The notes: generated by a model from the letters alone, not told the origin. DNA of 64,000 nucleotides from Paenibacillus terrae (GCF_000943545.1 NZ_JTHP01000028.1:1-64000), one strand, 5' to 3'; counted from the stretch's first letter, positions 36,012 through 44,855 are shown. Made by a program: numbers and translations.

Positions 36012-36458
36012 CTACAATAACCTTTTGAGTTGAGATACACGGCTTTGTGACACGCCAAGCCATTTTGCATATTCATTTTGTGTTGCATTAGGATATCTGC
36101 GCATGAGTTCTTTTAGGCTTTCGATCAGATTTTGTGATGACTGATAAGTCCGCTTTTCTGTACACGTATGTTCCTTAACAACAGGAATCGGTATTGGACT
36201 GACGCTTATATTCCCCTTCAATTCGACAGTACAGTTCTTACATAAAAGCGAACCCCTGAAATACGTTAGATTTTCAGTTGAGTTACACAGCTTACAGGAA
36301 GCGCCAACATATTTTTGCATACCCAAGAAGCCTGTTTCATGATCGGCAAAAAATTCTATTGAATCACCAATATCCAAGTTCATGGTGGTACGGATTTCTT
36401 TTGGAATAACGATACGGTTTAATGAGTCCAATCGGCGCAGCATACCTGTATTTTTCAT
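36012..36458 (-). CDS. AbrB-type regulator with zinc ribbon and C-terminal HTH (paralog 2)
   Basis: A 148-aa protein from ATG 36458 (GGAGGG upstream). Residues 4-50 form an AbrB/SpoVT swapped-hairpin DNA-binding domain (MLRRLDSLNRIVIPKEIRTT). A CxxC-x14-CxxC zinc ribbon (CKLC...CKNC) follows at about 55-76. The C-terminal 35 residues form a second HTH-like unit (NATQNEYAKWLGVSQSRVSQ). Ordinary AbrB is about 95 aa and lacks the last two parts. The gene lies 53 bases after paralog 1, in one operon. Confidence 0.85.
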   Translation of the reverse strand: MKNTGMLRRLDSLNRIVIPKEIRTTMNLDIGDSIEFFADHETGFLGMQKYVGASCKLCNSTENLTYFRGSLLCKNCTVELKGNISVSPIPIPVVKEHTCTEKRTYQSSQNLIESLKELMRRYPNATQNEYAKWLGVSQSRVSQLKRLL

Positions 36459-36511
36459 ATAATAATCCCTCCTGAACTGGAATGATAAAGAAGAATAGAA
36501 GCGTGGCAGAA

Positions 36512-36994
36512 TCATTGCTTTTTCCTGAAATATTGATGTTTCTCTAGGATCTGTTTGAGCTGGCTGACCCGGGCTTGTGATATACGTAACATATCGGCGT
36601 ATTCTTGTTGAGTGGCGTTAGGATGCTTTTCTAACAAATTCAAAAGCAATTGGGCCATGACTTCCTTCGGCTGGAGCATCCGTTTATCTGTTTCTGTATC
36701 TTGCACAGGTTTCGGTGTGAGGTTATTTTTAGCTTTGGATATGAAAGCGAATTTGATCATATTTATACACCTATTGCATATGAGAGAGTCTTTATAAGCG
36801 CTTAATCTTTCGGTTGATTGACAGAATTTACAGGATTGACCGATGTATTTTTTTAAAATAATTATGCCCTTCTCTGTGTCTATAAAAAATTCAACGGTAT
36901 CCAGAGGTTCAAAATCGCACGTATATAATATTTCTTTGGGGATGGTGAAGCGACCCAAATGGTCTAATATTCTCGTCATGGCAATGTATTTCAT
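36512..36994 (-). CDS. AbrB-type regulator with zinc ribbon and C-terminal HTH (paralog 1)
   Basis: A 160-aa protein, same architecture as its downstream neighbour. The swapped hairpin (MTRILDHLGRFTIPKEIL) is followed by a CxxC-x14-CxxC ribbon (CKFC...CNRC), a linker, and the HTH-like tail (NATQQEYADMLRISQARVSQ). RBS AGGAG lies 9 bases before ATG. It is divergent from the XRE-TPR receptor gene across 177 bases that contain shared promoter signals. The two paralogs are clearly related but diverged, so the duplication is not recent. Confidence 0.85.
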   Translation of the reverse strand: MKYIAMTRILDHLGRFTIPKEILYTCDFEPLDTVEFFIDTEKGIIILKKYIGQSCKFCQSTERLSAYKDSLICNRCINMIKFAFISKAKNNLTPKPVQDTETDKRMLQPKEVMAQLLLNLLEKHPNATQQEYADMLRISQARVSQLKQILEKHQYFRKKQ

Positions 36995-37025
36995 GTCAAA
37001 AATCTCCTATTAAAAAGATAAGAAG

Positions 37026-37070
37026 CAATAAAATAGAACTATTCTTTATTGTTCCAATAGATGGTATAAT
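37026..37070 (+). promoter_or_regulatory. Promoter/operator of the peptide receptor gene
   Basis: An extended -10, TGGTATAAT, ends at 37070. Just upstream an inverted repeat CAATAAA (37026-37032) and TTTATTG (37045-37051) could be an operator shared with the divergent AbrB-like operon. No consensus -35 is visible. Confidence 0.5.
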
Positions 37071-37171
37071 TATGAATGGGTAAATGATTCATTATATTAT
37101 ATGTTTTCCAACTATAGGATTTATTGAAATGAGAATCATACTACAGTTCAAGTTGAAAGGGTGGTTTATAC

Positions 37172-38605
37172 ATGGAAATCACACCTGGGATAAGAGCAGA
37201 ATTAGAAAAATACCTGGAACAAAAAGGGTTGAGCAAGACCGCGTTTGGACATATCTCGGGATTGAATCCGGGTACCGTCAGTGGTATTGTGACGGGCAAT
37301 AAGTCCATTTCCGTGAATCAATTGGATCTGATTACGCTAGGAATGGAGTTACCACCGGATCATTTCTATGAGCGTTATATTGAAGAGTATATTATTTATG
37401 AACCGCTGAACTGGCGAAAAATTAGACCGTACTTGCACCGATGTGTGGAGCTTCATCGGCTCGATTGTTTAAAAAGAGTCGTCTATCTATTGCTAGACCA
37501 TGCTACCTATCCATCTTTGCTCTATGGGGTAGCCGAAAATATTTTCAAAGACGGGTATAATGAAGCCGCTGCTTTTCTGTATACAAAGGTGGCTGAGAGT
37601 GAGAAGCATCAGCACTCAGAACGACTTGCCGTGTGCCAGTATCGCTTGTTCACAATAAATATTGGGAAAGACCAAGCGGTTAACCTTGAAGCCGCCGCTA
37701 AATTTGAATCGTTTATCAATCGTTTGGATGAAATGGATCAGCTTGATGCATTAAAAGACTTAGCGAATGTATACAGATCCATGGGCTATTGGGACAAGAC
37801 ATATACATTTGCTAAGGAAATGAGACGGCTAGGGAAAATGCAATATGACATGGTTCACAACTCTGGACGTAAGGAACAAGGGCTACGAAAGAAACTAAGT
37901 AGACCACTTTTTGTATATATAGCCTACGGTGATCTGTTATGTGCAAATGCATGTGATGCCAAAGGACATTATGATCAGGCATTAGAGCATCTCCGTGCAC
38001 ATACTGATTTAAGCTGGGTAAAGGAGCAGGATTCAGACACACTCCACTGGATGGGCTTATTTCAGCAGTGGGGAAAAATGAATACGTACGTGAACAGGCT
38101 TATGTCAGGAGATGTTAGCGTGCTGCCGGATTACGTAGAGTATATGGCGGGCGAGCAACAAATTTTTGCCGAACTCTTGAACGTTATAGAAGCCGCTAAT
38201 CGGTACAACATGGATGTGGATCATATCCTCCAGCGCTTTGAGTCTCAAATTGCAGCCTATCAGGAGCCATCGTCTGCTGACCTGTACTCACAGCAGGTTT
38301 TACCGGAACAGTACGTACGGTTTTGGTATAAGATGGCCAAGTACAGCCTAAATAAAGGTAGATATCCATATGGTTTCAAATGTTTAATAAATGCTTTTGA
38401 AAAAGCTGTTACAATAAACCATGCACTACTTATTTCCAATTGTTCAGGTTTGTTTGGCCGTTTCAGAGTGCATGCCGCTCCTGAAACACTGTCTTGGTAC
38501 GAAAAAATGTCTCAGGAGGTGTGGGAAAAAAATGATCAAAAAGATGGCTTTGTTCTTGACAGTAACTGGCTTTTTACTGGTATTTGCACTACCAGTCCAA
38601 GCTAA
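37172..38605 (+). CDS. XRE-TPR peptide-sensing regulator, AloR-like
   Basis: A 477-aa protein. An N-terminal Cro/C1 HTH (about residues 8-60, LSKTAFGHISGLNPGTVSGI) is followed by a long all-helical TPR array to about residue 445 (pairs such as DALKDLANVYRSMGYWDKTY). This is the plan of RRNPP quorum-sensing receptors; in P. polymyxa the closely similar group is called AloR. RBS AAGGGTGG lies about 8 bases before ATG. Its last 74 bases overlap a secreted pro-peptide gene, the usual receptor-peptide arrangement. It should bind the imported mature peptide and alter transcription. Confidence 0.9.
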   Translation: MEITPGIRAELEKYLEQKGLSKTAFGHISGLNPGTVSGIVTGNKSISVNQLDLITLGMELPPDHFYERYIEEYIIYEPLNWRKIRPYLHRCVELHRLDCLKRVVYLLLDHATYPSLLYGVAENIFKDGYNEAAAFLYTKVAESEKHQHSERLAVCQYRLFTINIGKDQAVNLEAAAKFESFINRLDEMDQLDALKDLANVYRSMGYWDKTYTFAKEMRRLGKMQYDMVHNSGRKEQGLRKKLSRPLFVYIAYGDLLCANACDAKGHYDQALEHLRAHTDLSWVKEQDSDTLHWMGLFQQWGKMNTYVNRLMSGDVSVLPDYVEYMAGEQQIFAELLNVIEAANRYNMDVDHILQRFESQIAAYQEPSSADLYSQQVLPEQYVRFWYKMAKYSLNKGRYPYGFKCLINAFEKAVTINHALLISNCSGLFGRFRVHAAPETLSWYEKMSQEVWEKNDQKDGFVLDSNWLFTGICTTSPS

Positions 38606-38657
38606 TCATCAAGCTCATGGCATAGTCCAACTTCAGGATTACATCGGTGGTGCATAA
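38532..38657 (+). CDS. Secreted signalling pro-peptide, AloP-like
   Basis: A 41-aa peptide. Basic MIKKM and a hydrophobic core (ALFLTVTGFLLVFALPV) form a signal peptide with likely cleavage after VQA. A short hydrophilic linker (NHQAHGIV) precedes the C-terminal QLQDYIGGA, the expected source of the mature signal. AGGAGGTG lies 10 bases before ATG. The gene starts inside the receptor gene in another frame, and a terminator follows 24 bases after its stop. Confidence 0.85.
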   Translation: MIKKMALFLTVTGFLLVFALPVQANHQAHGIVQLQDYIGGA

Positions 38658-38681
38658 ATCAAGGATCAATTCATTACCATT

Positions 38682-38710
38682 GACCAGCTTAAAATGCTGG
38701 TCTTTTTTTG
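38682..38710 (+). terminator. Terminator of the receptor/pro-peptide unit
   Basis: GACCAGC/GCTGGTC stem with a 7-base loop followed by seven T. Confidence 0.85.
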
Positions 38711-38799
38711 TTTTATTTTGCAAATTTTTGGTTGAAAAAAATAATGATTCGAATTTGCTCATTCCATCCTAAAATGAAATACATTAGGAGGGAATGTCA

Positions 38800-38988
38800 A
38801 TGAATACAGATGAAACGTTACAACAACAAATGGAGAATGCCCGGCAGCAGCTTCATGATCTGTTTGAACAGTACGGTTTCGGACATGCGTGTGTTCTTGA
38901 GCAGTCTATGTTATTGGATGAACTTATTAATCAGTACAACCGTATGTTTCAGACCCAAAAAACTTACAAAAATATGCAACCGATGTAA
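38800..38988 (+). CDS. Spo0E-like aspartyl-phosphate phosphatase
   Basis: A 62-aa helical-hairpin protein of the Spo0E family, which dephosphorylates Spo0A~P and delays sporulation. The signature region is SMLLDELINQYN (SxxLDxLIxxY). ATG 38800 has AGGAGGG 7 bases upstream; the ATG two codons earlier is too close. It has its own transcript after the pro-peptide terminator. Its place in a peptide-signalling locus suggests joint control of sporulation entry. Confidence 0.88.
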   Translation: MNTDETLQQQMENARQQLHDLFEQYGFGHACVLEQSMLLDELINQYNRMFQTQKTYKNMQPM

Positions 38989-38993
38989 CCAGA

Positions 38994-39239
38994 TCATACT
39001 GCTTTCAGCTCGCGTATACATGGAATACAAACGAAGGAATCTCTATAAGGCATCAAACTATGATTAGAGCCACATAACCTGCATTGTTTTTTTACTATTT
39101 GAATTAGGATGATGCCTTGTTCTTGTAAAGAAAATTCCAAATCATCTTGTTTTTCAATGCCCAATCCTCTCCTTATGTCCATCGGTAAAACGATTCTTCC
39201 GAGAAAATCCAGCTTCCTCACCCATCCTGCTCTATGCAA
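38994..39239 (-). CDS. AbrB-type regulator with zinc ribbon, no HTH tail (paralog 3)
   Basis: An 81-aa protein with the swapped hairpin (VRKLDFLGRIVLPMDIRRGL) and a CxxC-x14-CxxC ribbon (CRLC...CIPC). It lacks the C-terminal HTH found in the 36-37 kb paralogs. TTG start with GGGAGGG upstream. It is convergent with the Spo0E gene, with only 5 bases between stops. It may be a shortened relative able to form mixed oligomers with the other two. Confidence 0.82.
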   Translation of the reverse strand: MHRAGWVRKLDFLGRIVLPMDIRRGLGIEKQDDLEFSLQEQGIILIQIVKKQCRLCGSNHSLMPYRDSFVCIPCIRELKAV

Positions 39240-39631
39240 AACTAATCCCTCCCATCACATAACGAATATGATTGTATCACGATATCTATAAAATGACTTA
39301 TTTGAAATAAAAATACATTATCATGTCATAAAATGTAATAAATTCGGTGTAACGGCTGTTATATGGGAAACGATTATATTCAACGTATGTAATTTTATTT
39401 TAAAGGGGGACATGCAGAAATGGTTTACGTTACGGTTCAATTCCGTAGCGTGCCTTTTATATGGAATGGAAATCCATTTTATTGTTGAATAATTACAATA
39501 AAAGACTTATAATGTAAATGAATATAACTACCTGTAAAAAACCTTATTGATCATGAATGCTCTAATAGTTTCTATACATACTGGTTGATTGATAAAGTAC
39601 ACAGGTTAAAAAAATCAAAGAAAGTGGGCTT
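39240..39631. other. Intergenic region with possible micro-ORFs
   Basis: No standard gene. After AAAGGGGGA two overlapping short frames open: ATG 39412-39492 (26 aa) and ATG 39420-39488 (22 aa, starting MVYVTVQFRSVPF). Hairpins GTTACGG/CCGTAGC and AATGGA/TCCATT lie inside them. They may be peptides or a structured RNA; evidence is weak. Confidence 0.3.
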
Positions 39632-40150
39632 ATGAGTATGAAGAACATTAAAAAAGTTTCTTTGCTTTCTGTCTTGTCTTTAGCTGTTGCCATTCCATTA
39701 ACTGCTTCTGCCACAGCTACTACGGATGTTGCACCAGCTACAACTGACTCAACAGCAGTTTCCCAATCTGCAAACACATCGACCGATGTGAATACACCAA
39801 AAGTGGGGGATCATGTCATTACTCCTCAGGCCACTGATCCTGTGCTTGATGTACGACTTAGGGGTACAGAAATGTCAAAGCCTTTCACCATTCGTGCAGG
39901 GTATGGATACGTTAAAGTATGGGTACGTAATTATGGCAGTCAAAAAATTAAGTTAACAGTAACTCAAGGCTCAGGTGCAGGCACGGTTAAGCTTAGTGGA
40001 ACTATATATCCCGGTGAAGATTGGTCTTCTCCTATTAACTCAAGTGCTTGGTCTACCGGAGATTTTTATGTTAACCTCACAAGTGGTAGTGCTGATATGT
40101 CGGGTCAAGTTTCAGTTCGTACAGGTACTACAAGAGGCGAATTGGAATAA
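39632..40150 (+). CDS. Small secreted protein
   Basis: A 172-aa exported protein. The signal peptide (residues 1-28, cleavage near ASA) is followed by a T/S/D-rich linker of about 35 residues, then a beta-rich domain of about 100 residues (DPVLDVRLRGTEMSKPF, GYVKVWVRNYGSQKIKLTV). It has no cysteine in the mature part. Family not recognised. Being next to a peptide-signalling locus, it may be one of its outputs; that is inference. Confidence 0.78.
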   Translation: MSMKNIKKVSLLSVLSLAVAIPLTASATATTDVAPATTDSTAVSQSANTSTDVNTPKVGDHVITPQATDPVLDVRLRGTEMSKPFTIRAGYGYVKVWVRNYGSQKIKLTVTQGSGAGTVKLSGTIYPGEDWSSPINSSAWSTGDFYVNLTSGSADMSGQVSVRTGTTRGELE

Positions 40151-40180
40151 TAATATCAAAACCGCTTACGAGTGTTGATC

Positions 40181-40207
40181 AGGTCGGCCAATGTGCCGGC
40201 CTTTTTC
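40181..40207 (+). terminator. Terminator of the secreted-protein gene
   Basis: GGTCGGC/GCCGGCC stem (with a wobble pair) followed by five T. Confidence 0.75.
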
Positions 40208-40524
40208 TATTAGGGAGGGATTGGCCTTGGGCATGGAGAAATTATGATACAATTTTAATTGAAATAATTACCATTAATTAAAATTTTATGAGTACCTACA
40301 AGTAAGATCGCATACACTTCCTAATCTTTCGATCACGGATGGGAATTGGTAAAAGTATCACCTATCAACCAGTTTTAAACAATGGCTTGGGAAGATGGGG
40401 GTTTTTACTGGTAAACATTTTGTGAGGCTACAGAGAAAGTCCAAACCGTTGAGAGTGACCGGGTTCAGTTTTGTGAAAACGCTATTATTTAAGATTCTAA
40501 TCTAAAGCTCAGGAGGCTATTCGG

Positions 40525-41122
40525 ATGAAAAAAGAAAAAATGATGCTCGCTCTCTTGTGTATTCTTATCATCACCGGCTGCAATGATGCTACACAGCAGC
40601 CAGATAGCGGCAAACCCAATGTTCCCTGCTCCAAGTGTACGAGTGGACGATAGCAAGAAAGATGCATCTCTTAGCTATGCACAATATCGTGATTTATTCA
40701 TGGATATGTCCGAAAAGCTTCAATTGGCACCCTTTAATTTTCTGGAAAGTACCCAAGGGAATAATATTGTTGCCATTGAAAAGGATTGGTCATTTGGTGC
40801 CAGGTCGATGTTAACCCGTGATGGTAAGCCAACAGACGAGGAAACGCAAGAGAGAATCATCTATAAGAAAAAAGATGACACGTTGTTGCTTATTGATCTG
40901 ATCTATCTGAAAGATACCTTAAGTAATGACTTGGTATTTTGGCCGACACATGAAACGGAAGCATATAAAAAAGAAGCCGTACTGCAATCTTTTGATGAAG
41001 CCATGCTCACTTACAAAAATGTAATCGTTAAAATTACACTCATTTCAAAAAGGCAAAAAGCTGACTTGCATGATATGCAGTCAGTCCTAAAGTCTGTAAC
41101 AACTTTCATGAAAAAATATTAA
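40525..41122 (+). pseudogene. Frameshifted lipoprotein gene
   Basis: ATG 40525 with AGGAGG 9 bases upstream opens a type II signal peptide ending in lipobox ITGC, but the frame stops at TAG near 40653. From about 40619 a second frame continues to 41122 with a coherent 160-residue protein (PAPSVRVDDSKKDASLSYAQ onward). One surplus C in the CCC near 40623 explains the break. The product would be a lipoprotein of about 198 aa of unknown function. Confidence 0.75.
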
Positions 41123-41162
41123 TCTTATTTAACGAAGTACCCTCTGTTTTAGCGTACATCAC

Positions 41163-41195
41163 AAAAAAAGCCGATTGCAAAAGAGCAATCGGCTT
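41163..41195 (-). terminator. Terminator of the ABC exporter operon
   Basis: On the minus strand AGCCGATTGC/GCAATCGGCT with a 6-base loop is followed by seven T. Confidence 0.85.
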
Positions 41196-41214
41196 ATCCC
41201 CTCAGCCCCCTATG

Positions 41215-42954
41215 CTAGGCCGTAGTGAACTGGCTGTTATAGAGCGAGGCATAATGCCCCCCGCTTGCAAGCAGACCCTCATGGGTTCCGCTTTCGACCA
41301 CATCGCCGTTTTTCATGTATAAAATCAGATCCGCTTCGCGGATGGTCGATAGTCTGTGGGCGATCACAAAGCTGGTGCGTCCGGCAATCATTTTCATAAA
41401 CGCCTTCTGAATACGCGCTTCTGTCAGGGTGTCTATACTGCTGGTCGCTTCATCCAGAATGAGCATAGGTGGATCGACGAGGATTACCCGCGCGATGGTG
41501 AGTAGCTGCTTTTGACCTTGCGACAGGCTGTCGCCTGAGCCGCTGATGACCGTATCGTAGCCATGAGGCAGCCGCTTGATGAAGCTATGTGCATTGGCAG
41601 CCGTTGCAGCCGCGATCACTTCTTCTTCCGTCGCTTCAGGCTTTCCGTAAGCGATATTGTCCCGAATCGTACCGCTGAACAGCCATGTATCCTGAAGCAC
41701 CATGCCAAAATTAGTCCGCAGGCTATCCCGGCTCATGTCATTGATATTTACCCCGTCGATGGATATCGAGCCGCTATCTACATCATAAAAGCGCATGAGC
41801 AGGTTGACGAGCGTTGTTTTGCCTGCCCCGGTTTGACCGACAATCGCAACACGGGTACCCGGCTTAACCTCCAGACTAAAGTCCGTAATGAGCGTACGCT
41901 CCGGGGTATAGGAGAATTTGACATGATCAAAAAGAATCGTGCCTTTGCTGCGTTCCAAATGTACGGCGTTCGATTTTTCCGGCTGCTCAGACGGTGAGTC
42001 CAAAATAGCGAATATGCGCTGGGCAGAAGCCGTAGCGGCTTGGAACTGAGTCAGTACCCCTGTGATTTCATTAAAGGGTTTGGCGAACAGGTTCGTATAG
42101 ATCAGAAAGCTTGACAATCCTCCTACCGAAATTACACCCAAAATGATGGATATACAGCCGATCATCGCCGTGACCGAGAAGGTCATGTTGTTCACCAGCC
42201 GGGTGGAGGGATTGGACAATGATCCATAAAACTGTGATTTTACCCCGGCTTGATACAATTGGTCATTTTTGGCGGCGAATTCGTCAAAAGAGCGGTTTTC
42301 ATAATGAAAGGCTGTAACCACCCGCTGTCCGCCAATCATTTCCTCCACATAACCATTCAGGCTCCCTAAAATTTGGGCCTGTTCGCGGAACATGCGTTGG
42401 GATCGTGTGGTAATAAACCGTGCCACGCCATACGTAACCGGGGCTGACACCAGCACGACCAGCGTCATGATCGGACTGATATACAGCATGAGCACAATCG
42501 AGCCTATAATCGTAATCATCCCGGTAATCAAGGTGGAAAAGCCTTGAAGTAGCCCATCCGACACAGCATCCATATCGTTCACAAAACGGCTGATACTGTC
42601 ACCTTGTGGGTGATTGTCATGAAAGCTTAATGGCAGGATATTAAAATGATCAAATAACTCTCGCCGCATATCATTGACCGTCTGATAAGCAATACGGTTC
42701 GTCAAATAGGTGAGCAGCCAGCTAAACAAACTGCCTACGGCATACACCATGCCTAATCCGGCAAGAATGTGCGCAATCCCTCTAAAATCCACCACACCCT
42801 TATCCACCATGTGGTCGATGGCCTGACCAATCATGTAGGGGCCGATCAGACTGGCAAGCACGCTGAGAATCGCGCTGATGATGACCCAAAACGTTGTTTT
42901 TTTATATTGACCCACATAGGTTAATAATCTTCTCCAGGTTTCCTTACCGCTCAT
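41215..42954 (-). CDS. ABC exporter half-transporter, catalytic-site subunit
   Basis: A 579-aa half-transporter with six membrane helices and a nucleotide-binding domain. Walker A is GQTGAGKTT and Walker B ends in LILDEATSS with the canonical catalytic Glu. The signature motif is the variant LSQGQKQ instead of LSGGQ. The neighbouring subunit has the opposite pattern, so the pair should form a heterodimer with one consensus and one degenerate ATP site, as in BmrCD/TM287-288. Its start overlaps the partner stop by 4 bases. Likely cargo: drugs or peptides. Confidence 0.92.
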   Translation of the reverse strand: MSGKETWRRLLTYVGQYKKTTFWVIISAILSVLASLIGPYMIGQAIDHMVDKGVVDFRGIAHILAGLGMVYAVGSLFSWLLTYLTNRIAYQTVNDMRRELFDHFNILPLSFHDNHPQGDSISRFVNDMDAVSDGLLQGFSTLITGMITIIGSIVLMLYISPIMTLVVLVSAPVTYGVARFITTRSQRMFREQAQILGSLNGYVEEMIGGQRVVTAFHYENRSFDEFAAKNDQLYQAGVKSQFYGSLSNPSTRLVNNMTFSVTAMIGCISIILGVISVGGLSSFLIYTNLFAKPFNEITGVLTQFQAATASAQRIFAILDSPSEQPEKSNAVHLERSKGTILFDHVKFSYTPERTLITDFSLEVKPGTRVAIVGQTGAGKTTLVNLLMRFYDVDSGSISIDGVNINDMSRDSLRTNFGMVLQDTWLFSGTIRDNIAYGKPEATEEEVIAAATAANAHSFIKRLPHGYDTVISGSGDSLSQGQKQLLTIARVILVDPPMLILDEATSSIDTLTEARIQKAFMKMIAGRTSFVIAHRLSTIREADLILYMKNGDVVESGTHEGLLASGGHYASLYNSQFTTA

Positions 42955-44714
42955 TGGTCTACCTCCTGCGTTGAGAGCTGGGAACGATTAATTTCCTGAT
43001 ATACATCTGAGCTGCTCATCAACTGTTCGTGTGTGCCGACACCGACAATCCGCCCTTCATCAAACACAATAATTTTATCAGCATGCTGTACGCTGCTGAC
43101 CCGTTGCGATACAAGCAGGACGGTCATGCTGCTGCTATTTTCCCGTAACGATGTACGCAAGGCGGCATCGGTTGCAAAATCAAGTGCACTTGAGGAATCG
43201 TCCAAAATGAGGATTTGCGGATTCCCTACAATAGCTCTGGCAATGGTTAGACGTTGCTTTTGACCTCCCGACAGATTAAGGCCCCCCCGGGCAATCGGAG
43301 CATCGTATTTTTCGGGCAGATTGGAAATGAACTCATCCGCTTGCGCGATGGCTGCGGCTCGGGCAACTTCCTCATCGGTGGCGTGTTCATGACCCCAACG
43401 AATATTCTCCGCTATGGTGCCGGTAAACAGCAGCGCCTTCTGTGGAACAATCCCGATTTTCTGACGCAATGGCTCAAGCTTATATTGGCGAACGTCAATG
43501 CCATCGACTTGAACACGCCCCTCCACCGCATCATAGAACCGGGGAATGAGATTCACAAATGTAGATTTCCCCGAACCCGTCCCTCCGATGATACCGACCG
43601 TTTCACCAGGGTAGATGTTTACGGTAACATCGCTCAGCGTCAATTGTCCCGTTTGGTTGTATCCGAAGGAGACGTGATCAAAAGCGATAACTGGTACGGT
43701 TTTTTGTGAGGACGTATGATCTTTACTTGGCTGACCTTCAGATGTAGCAACATCGGAAATCGAAGCTTGTGTATCCAGAACTTCCTGAATCCGTGCTGCC
43801 GAGGTTGCGGCCTTGGTGAACAGAATGATTAAATTGGTCACCACGATCAGAGCCAGCAAAATCTGCGTGATATAATTAATAAAAGCAATAATCTCCCCTT
43901 GCGTAAGAGATCCATATTGAATATGAATGCCGCCGACCCACAGAATCGCAATAATGGCTCCGTTGACCACCAGCAAGGTGGCTGGGCTGAGCAAAGCGGA
44001 AATGCGCCCGACACGGATGGCGGTTTGGGTCAGGTCATCCGAGGCTGTATTGAACTTGACTCGCTCGGTTCCTCTTTTGGCAAAGGCCCGTATGACCCTT
44101 ACCCCTGTAAGATTTTCGCTGAGCACAAGAGCGATGTTGTCCAGCTTTTTCTGATACTGGCGATACAGCGGCGAAGCCTTCGTGATCACCAGATACAGGA
44201 TCAAAGCCAGAATTGGCGTAGCCGCCAACAGTACCAAAGCGAGGCGGAAGTCCAGAATCATCGACATGATAATAGCCCCAATGCAAATAAAAGGAGCGCG
44301 AATGACCAGACGAATCAGCATCGCCACAGCCGTCTGGAGCTGATTCACATCGTTCGTGATCCGATTAATGAGTGAGGGCGTACCAAACTTATCCAGATCG
44401 GCATAAGAGAACGATGAAATGTGCTTAAACATCGTATTGCGCAGCGTGGTTCCGAATCCCTGAGAGGCCCGGGCTGCGTAGAACTGGCACACCATTGAAC
44501 TGCCAAAGCCCAGCACGGTCATAAGCAACATCAAAAAGCCCATCTGCCAAACATAATGGGTATCTCCTTTGCCCACGCCATGATTGATCATTAGGGCTAC
44601 CATGGTAGGCAGCAATAATTCCAAAATCGCCTCAATCAGTTTAAACAGAGGTCCAAGAATACTTTCCTTCCTATAAGGCTTCAAAAAAACAGCAAATTTC
44701 AGCAAATAAACCAT
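42951..44714 (-). CDS. ABC exporter half-transporter, degenerate-site subunit
   Basis: A 587-aa half-transporter with six membrane helices. Walker A is GGTGSGKST, the signature LSGGQKQR is canonical, but Walker B reads LILDDSSSALD, with Asp replacing the catalytic Glu. This asymmetry is typical of the non-hydrolytic site in heterodimeric multidrug exporters. ATG 44714 lies after TTAGGTG. It is divergent from a LysR regulator, which may control it. Confidence 0.92.
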   Translation of the reverse strand: MVYLLKFAVFLKPYRKESILGPLFKLIEAILELLLPTMVALMINHGVGKGDTHYVWQMGFLMLLMTVLGFGSSMVCQFYAARASQGFGTTLRNTMFKHISSFSYADLDKFGTPSLINRITNDVNQLQTAVAMLIRLVIRAPFICIGAIIMSMILDFRLALVLLAATPILALILYLVITKASPLYRQYQKKLDNIALVLSENLTGVRVIRAFAKRGTERVKFNTASDDLTQTAIRVGRISALLSPATLLVVNGAIIAILWVGGIHIQYGSLTQGEIIAFINYITQILLALIVVTNLIILFTKAATSAARIQEVLDTQASISDVATSEGQPSKDHTSSQKTVPVIAFDHVSFGYNQTGQLTLSDVTVNIYPGETVGIIGGTGSGKSTFVNLIPRFYDAVEGRVQVDGIDVRQYKLEPLRQKIGIVPQKALLFTGTIAENIRWGHEHATDEEVARAAAIAQADEFISNLPEKYDAPIARGGLNLSGGQKQRLTIARAIVGNPQILILDDSSSALDFATDAALRTSLRENSSSMTVLLVSQRVSSVQHADKIIVFDEGRIVGVGTHEQLMSSSDVYQEINRSQLSTQEVDQ

Positions 44715-44764
44715 CACCTAACATGAATATTGTATAAAGCCCGTTGCCCCAACCTGATAACTGA

Positions 44765-44781
44765 ATATGATTATGGCATAT
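44765..44781. promoter_or_regulatory. Candidate LysR operator
   Basis: ATATG-N7-CATAT, which contains a T-N11-A core, lies between the exporter operon and the divergent LysR gene. Confidence 0.45.
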
Positions 44782-44855
44782 CCCAAACTATATGAATAAT
44801 ATTTAATATATATTAGAGGTATAGGTTTTACATATATCAGTACCGGAGGTTCATG

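Noticed and set aside
38421..38531. Longer N-terminal version of the pro-peptide
   Set aside because: It would be fully inside the receptor gene, lacks a ribosome site and would spoil the signal peptide.
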